From Rhodocyclaceae bacterium UBA6160 (GTDB lineage: Bacteria > Pseudomonadota > Gammaproteobacteria > Burkholderiales > Rhodocyclaceae), in contig DIUK01000141.1 in the NCBI GenBank assembly GCA_002422995.1, positions 1 through 8,685 of the forward strand: a stretch of DNA of 8,685 nt, read 5' to 3'. Positions within the stretch are counted from its first letter, which is position 1, and every line of letters begins with the position of its first letter. Positions 5,166-8,685 of this stretch are shown piece after piece. The translations under genes were made by a program, and so were the position numbers. The notes beneath the pieces are model-generated. The model saw nothing but the letters and a program-made list of their open reading frames with translations, had not been told where the DNA came from and did not search any database.

Positions 5166-7379
5166 ATGATTTCCGTTATACATAAGCTCGATTTGGCAGC
5201 AGGTAGCGCTGATCCCCTGCCACATCTTGTTGCCGGGCTTGATGTTGGTGGCGCAACACGGGTGAGTTCGGCGTTTGAACTGGCCTGCGCGACATACCAG
5301 ACATCGCTGCTTTCCTCTGGTGAGTCAACATGCCAGCACGCGCTGGGTACAGCGCTTGTTGTGTCGTCACTCGGGTTGGATGCGGACGTGCGTGTGGCGG
5401 CGATGCTTTTCGCCGTGATGGATTATCGGCAAGATGCCCTAGAACTTTTAAAAGTCGGCTTTGGTGATACGGCGGCAAAACTGGTGCAGAGCCTGCATCG
5501 GCTGGGGGTGTTGCGTCCATTGACTCGCGCTGCAACCGATGGCCGTGAAATGCAGGCGCAAACCGAGATTTTGCGAAAAATGCTGCTGGCTATGGTGGAT
5601 GATATTCGCGTGGTGCTGATTCGTCTGTCCAGCCGGGTACAAACCTTGCGTTTTTTGGTCGATCAGCCGAATGCGCTGCGTGAAGAGATGGCGCGCGAGA
5701 GTTTGTTGCTTTACGCGCCGCTGGCGAATCGTTTGGGTGTTTGGCAGCTCAAATGGGAGTTGGAGGATCGTGCTTTTGGTTATCTGGAGCCTCAGACTTA
5801 CAAGCAAATTGCACGCATGCTTGATGAACGCCGGATTGAACGCGAGACGTTTATTGCTGCAGTGGTTGAGCGCTTGCAGCATGCCTTGAAAAAAGACGGC
5901 GTCACAGCCGAGGTGTACGGGCGGCCTAAGCATATCTATAGCATCTGGCAAAAAATGCGTAATAAACAGCTGGATTTTTCGCAGTTGTATGACGTACGTG
6001 CTGTGCGTATTGTGGTTGATTCGGAAGCCGATTGTTATGCTGCGTTGAGCCTGGTGCATCATGTGTGGCAGCCGATTCTTGGCGAATTCGATGATTACAT
6101 CGCCCAACCCAAGGGAAATTTTTATCGCTCGTTGCACACTGCCGTCAGGGTGGAGGATGGTGGTGCGCTGGAAGTGCAAATTCGCACGAAGGAGATGCAC
6201 GAACATGCCGAGCTTGGCGTCGCTGCCCACTGGCGTTACAAGGAATCAGGCAAATCAGCCACGGCTGAAGGCGTATATGAAGACAAAATTGCCTGGCTGC
6301 GGCAGCTGTTGTCATGGCGCGACGAGATTACGGATTCTGCCGAATGGGTTGCGCAATTCAAGCGCGCGCAGCTGGACGATACGGTTTATGTGCTCACGCC
6401 ACAAAACAAGGTGATTGATTTACCGCAAGGCGCAACGCCCCTGGATTTTGCTTATCGCCTGCATACCGATTTGGGTCACCGCTGCCGAGGGGCGAAAGTC
6501 GATGGACATATGGTGCCGCTCAATACGCCGTTAAAAAATGGTCAGCGGGTGGAAGTGAATGTAATTAAATCAGGCGGACCTTCGCGCGACTGGTTAAATC
6601 CTGCGCAAGGTTATTTGGTTACGGCGCAGGCGCAGCGAAAAGTCAGGCAGTGGTTTGCAATGCAGGACGAAGCCGCCTTGCTGACAGAAGGGCGTGCCGT
6701 TTTGATGCGTGAGCTGCAACGTGCGGGTGCTGTGCAGCGTGTGCAGGCAAATTTGGATGGGCTGGCTGTCAAGCTGGGATTGAAAAACGCAGATGCCATG
6801 TTTTTAGCTTTTGCACGCGGAACGGTCGGGCCGCGCGCGCTGGATATTGCGTTGCATGGCGAGGTCGCCACGCCTGTGGTTGAACCAGAAATTACAACCA
6901 GGAAAAGTAAAGTTGCTCTTGCGGATCAAGGACAAATCTTGATTGTTGGTGTGGATAAGCTGCTTACGCAAATTGGTCGTTGCTGCAAACCTATGCCGCC
7001 GGATGCGATTGCCGGATTTGTCACGCGTGGCAAGGGTGTGTCGATTCATCGCGTTGGTTGTCCGTATTTTCGGCGCATGGTGACAAAAAATCCTGAGCGC
7101 GCGATTGAAGCCGATTGGGGCGCTGCTGCTGTAGGCGCAGGCAATACGCTGTATGCCGTCGATGTGCTGGTGCATGCACATGACAGGCAAGGCTTGCTGC
7201 GCGATATTTCGGAGTTATTCACCCGGCAGAAAATTAATGTCACCGCAGTTAAAACGCAAAGTAAAAATAACCTGGCGCATATGCGTTTTACAGTTGAGCT
7301 AACGAGTAGTGACAGCCTGCAGAAAATGCTGTTGCTGCTGCGGGAAGTGTCCGGCGTGATGGATGCGCAACGGGTTTAA
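5166..7379 (+). CDS. relA: RelA-type GTP pyrophosphokinase, (p)ppGpp synthetase I
   Basis: RelA transfers pyrophosphate from ATP to GTP or GDP to make (p)ppGpp when uncharged tRNA stalls ribosomes. The 737 residues are close to E. coli RelA (744). The N-terminal domain (about 35-140) aligns with the HD hydrolase fold but lacks the HD and ED metal ligands (FAVMDYR replaces them), so hydrolysis is not expected. The synthetase domain (about 180-365) has GRPKHIYSIWQKM, LYDVRAVRI, EFDDYIAQPK (307-311 EFDDY, the EXDD motif of synthetase-only enzymes rather than RXKD), YRSLHT, EVQIRT and AELGVAAHWRYKE. A TGS domain (about 405-466), a conserved-cysteine zinc-finger-like region (C606, C607, C632) and a C-terminal ACT domain (about 661-736) follow. 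ATG 5166 gives MISVIHKL, a plausible beginning; ATG 5136 or GTG 5118 in the same frame would extend it. No candidate has a strong ribosome site. Confidence 0.96.
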   Translation: MISVIHKLDLAAGSADPLPHLVAGLDVGGATRVSSAFELACATYQTSLLSSGESTCQHALGTALVVSSLGLDADVRVAAMLFAVMDYRQDALELLKVGFGDTAAKLVQSLHRLGVLRPLTRAATDGREMQAQTEILRKMLLAMVDDIRVVLIRLSSRVQTLRFLVDQPNALREEMARESLLLYAPLANRLGVWQLKWELEDRAFGYLEPQTYKQIARMLDERRIERETFIAAVVERLQHALKKDGVTAEVYGRPKHIYSIWQKMRNKQLDFSQLYDVRAVRIVVDSEADCYAALSLVHHVWQPILGEFDDYIAQPKGNFYRSLHTAVRVEDGGALEVQIRTKEMHEHAELGVAAHWRYKESGKSATAEGVYEDKIAWLRQLLSWRDEITDSAEWVAQFKRAQLDDTVYVLTPQNKVIDLPQGATPLDFAYRLHTDLGHRCRGAKVDGHMVPLNTPLKNGQRVEVNVIKSGGPSRDWLNPAQGYLVTAQAQRKVRQWFAMQDEAALLTEGRAVLMRELQRAGAVQRVQANLDGLAVKLGLKNADAMFLAFARGTVGPRALDIALHGEVATPVVEPEITTRKSKVALADQGQILIVGVDKLLTQIGRCCKPMPPDAIAGFVTRGKGVSIHRVGCPYFRRMVTKNPERAIEADWGAAAVGAGNTLYAVDVLVHAHDRQGLLRDISELFTRQKINVTAVKTQSKNNLAHMRFTVELTSSDSLQKMLLLLREVSGVMDAQRV

Positions 7380-7425
7380 CGCGTAAGGCAACGCTTGGCG
7401 CAGGAAAACTTTTAGCGTGTTTGCG

Positions 7426-8250
7426 CTATGGGGATGAATGGCTGGGCGTTGATGAATCGCTTGCGCGTGCAACAAGGTGGGATAAATGCAGCTTGGGTAG
7501 TGCAGCGTGCAGTTTTTCTGGATGTGCTGAAGCGCGTAAAACCAGCCTGCTGTGGCCATGCGCCAGTGACCCGGCAAGTCGTTGTGTCTGGCGGGCAACC
7601 GCATCGGCCACATCAATCAACATGACTGGATTGCTTTGCGCGCGTGCAGATATTTGTTTTACTGCGGGATAAGCATCAATTGCCTCGCGCAGCATGGGGG
7701 TGAGGAAACTGTAATGCGTGCAACCCAGCACGAGGCGATCAACGCCTTGATCCAGCAGCGGCCAGACGTGTTGACGTATATCGGCAATATTGTCGAGGTC
7801 CAGGCGTTCAACCTGCGTTGCCCATCCCGGACAGGGTTCAACAATCACTTTCACGTCGCCCGCATGCTTTTTGATAAGTGCATCCAGGCGTGCGCTGTTG
7901 GCCGTGGCTTCTGTGGCGAGCACGCCAATGCGCCGCGTGATGGAACTTTGCGCTGCTGGCTTGATGCCGGGTTCAATGCCCACCATAGGAATGCCGGGAT
8001 GCTTCTCGCGCAATGCTTCAACGGCGGTGGCGGTGGCGGTGTTGCAGGCGACAACCAGCAAGGTGCAGCCAGATTGGATGAGTTCTGCGCCAATGGCGAG
8101 CACTCGCGCTTGAATATAGGTTTCGCTTTTATCGCCGTAAGGCACGTGTGCGCTGTCGGCGAAGTAAACGAAGTCGGCGCGTGGCAGGGCTTCGATCAGA
8201 GCGGCCAGCACCGAGAGGCCGCCCAGGCCGGAATCAAAGACGCCGATCAT
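7426..8250 (-). CDS. murI: Glutamate racemase
   Basis: MurI converts L-glutamate to D-glutamate for peptidoglycan precursors in the cytoplasm. The 274 residues match the family length of about 260-290. The family motifs are all present: GVFDSGLGGLSVL with D6 and S7, YFADSAHVPYGDKS, VACNTATA with catalytic C69, GIEPGIKPA, and LGCTHYSFL with the second catalytic cysteine C177. The last 14 residues or so (SDSSTPSHSSP end) are a serine-rich tail beyond the conserved fold. The ATG at 8250 gives the standard MIGVFDSG beginning, but the bases before it (a T-run and ATAAATAA) hold no Shine-Dalgarno site. It is in the same direction as the fumarase gene, 58 bases after its stop, so the two may share a transcript. 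It converges on relA, with 46 bases between the stops. Confidence 0.96.
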   Translation of the reverse strand: MIGVFDSGLGGLSVLAALIEALPRADFVYFADSAHVPYGDKSETYIQARVLAIGAELIQSGCTLLVVACNTATATAVEALREKHPGIPMVGIEPGIKPAAQSSITRRIGVLATEATANSARLDALIKKHAGDVKVIVEPCPGWATQVERLDLDNIADIRQHVWPLLDQGVDRLVLGCTHYSFLTPMLREAIDAYPAVKQISARAQSNPVMLIDVADAVARQTQRLAGSLAHGHSRLVLRASAHPEKLHAALPKLHLSHLVARASDSSTPSHSSP

Positions 8251-8308
8251 TTATTTATAAAAAGTCGGCGCTGGTGAGACGGCGAAGATCACGATTAACC
8301 AGGCTTAA

Positions 8309-8685
8309 CTAGGCGACAGCGACCGGAATCTTGCCGATTTTCGCCTGCCACTCGCGCGGGCCGGTGGTGTGCACCGAGGTGCCGGACGAATCCACGGCCA
8401 CGGTCACTGGCATGTCCTTGACCTCGAACTCATAAATCGCTTCCATGCCCAGATCGGCAAAGCCGACCACCTTGGCCGATTTGATGGCCTTGGCGACTAA
8501 ATATGCCGCGCCGCCTACGGCCATCAAATAGGCAGATTGGTTGTCCTTGATCGCTTCAATCGCCACCGGGCCGCGTTCGGACTTGCCGATCATCGAAATC
8601 AGGCCGGTTTGTTCCAGCATCATGCGCGTGAATTTATCCATGCGCGTGCCGGTCGTCGGACCCGCCGGGCCGACGACTTCATCGC
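8309..8685 (-). CDS. Class I fumarate hydratase, C-terminal part (partial, 5' end beyond the window)
   Basis: The frame is open from the right edge to TAG at 8309-8311, giving about 124 residues. It contains the class I fumarase C-terminal signature GPAGPTTGTRMDKF near the edge, followed by IGKSERGP, an AYLMAVGGAAYL segment, GFADLGMEAIYEFEV and DMPVTVAVDSSG. This is the swivelling beta domain of the oxygen-sensitive iron-sulfur fumarase that interconverts fumarate and malate in the TCA cycle. The ATG at 8639-8641 is internal, because the conserved GPAGPTTGTR lies before it. Whether the gene encodes one long chain like E. coli FumA or a separate beta subunit cannot be told here, so no gene symbol is given. 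The cluster-binding cysteines would lie in the missing part. Confidence 0.93.
   Translation of the reverse strand, partial: DEVVGPAGPTTGTRMDKFTRMMLEQTGLISMIGKSERGPVAIEAIKDNQSAYLMAVGGAAYLVAKAIKSAKVVGFADLGMEAIYEFEVKDMPVTVAVDSSGTSVHTTGPREWQAKIGKIPVAVA

Noticed and set aside
4971..5225. N-terminal extension of the kinase frame to 5225 (559 residues)
   Set aside because: The extra 93 residues overlap the start of relA on the other strand, show no domain and have no start site with a ribosome binding motif. The GTG at 4946 with GGAG is preferred.
5448..6230. Long minus-strand open frame of 260 codons inside relA
   Set aside because: It lies wholly antisense to the conserved HD-like and synthetase domains of RelA. 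Its product shows no recognisable domain, and it is best explained by relA codon use.
7396..7428. Possible bidirectional terminator between the convergent relA and murI stops
   Set aside because: A stem TGGCGCA/TGCGCTA with one wobble and a smaller AGCG/CGCT hairpin followed on the minus strand by AAAAGTTTT can be drawn, but stems are short, the loop of the larger is about 20 bases and no clean T-tract follows it.
7582..8277. Plus-strand open frame of 231 codons over murI
   Set aside because: Antisense to a well-conserved glutamate racemase, with no ribosome site or domain. The glycine run in the product mirrors an alanine/threonine-rich stretch of MurI.
8251..8308. Possible terminator between the fumarase gene and murI
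   Set aside because: A TTTTT run is present on the minus strand before murI, but no convincing GC-rich stem precedes it. Only weak CTGGT/ACCAG pairing with a long loop is seen. Co-transcription remains open.

Overview
The window looks like chromosomal DNA from a Gram-negative proteobacterium, most likely a betaproteobacterium. The reasons are a RelA-type monofunctional (p)ppGpp synthetase with the EFDD signature, a class I fumarase next to murI, and signalling proteins of types common in that class. The species cannot be named from this sequence, and the class assignment is an inference from family resemblance. I see no insertion sequences, phage genes, tRNA, rRNA or CRISPR array.

Layout from left to right. 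(1) The last 39 codons of a plus-strand gene, possibly a ring-hydroxylating dioxygenase small subunit or another NTF2-like protein, followed by a clear intrinsic terminator. (2) A small minus-strand DUF2892/YgaP-like membrane protein gene with a good ribosome binding site. (3) A minus-strand signalling cluster read from about 4946 down to 592: a CHASE3 membrane histidine kinase of the NarL type, a NarL/FixJ response regulator that overlaps it by 4 bases, and after a 114-base gap a REC-GAF-GGDEF-EAL protein for cyclic di-GMP turnover. (4) Divergent from that cluster, relA on the plus strand. (5) Convergent to relA, murI (glutamate racemase) and, upstream of it on the same strand, the 3' part of a class I fumarate hydratase gene that runs off the window.

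The cluster in (3) reads as one signalling module: one kinase with two nearby receiver proteins. One receiver should control transcription through a LuxR-type helix-turn-helix. The other should control c-di-GMP level through a synthase and a phosphodiesterase domain that both keep their key motifs. The gap before the c-di-GMP gene holds two inverted repeats. One, TGTAGG-N6-CCTACA, resembles the sites bound by GacA-type regulators. The other is a 32-base imperfect palindrome that ends next to the ribosome binding site and covers a possible -10 box. Together they suggest that the regulator controls its c-di-GMP neighbour, which is the most testable idea here. relA shares its upstream region with the kinase gene, so (p)ppGpp and c-di-GMP genes sit back to back. 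The right-hand genes are housekeeping: cell-wall precursor supply and the TCA cycle.
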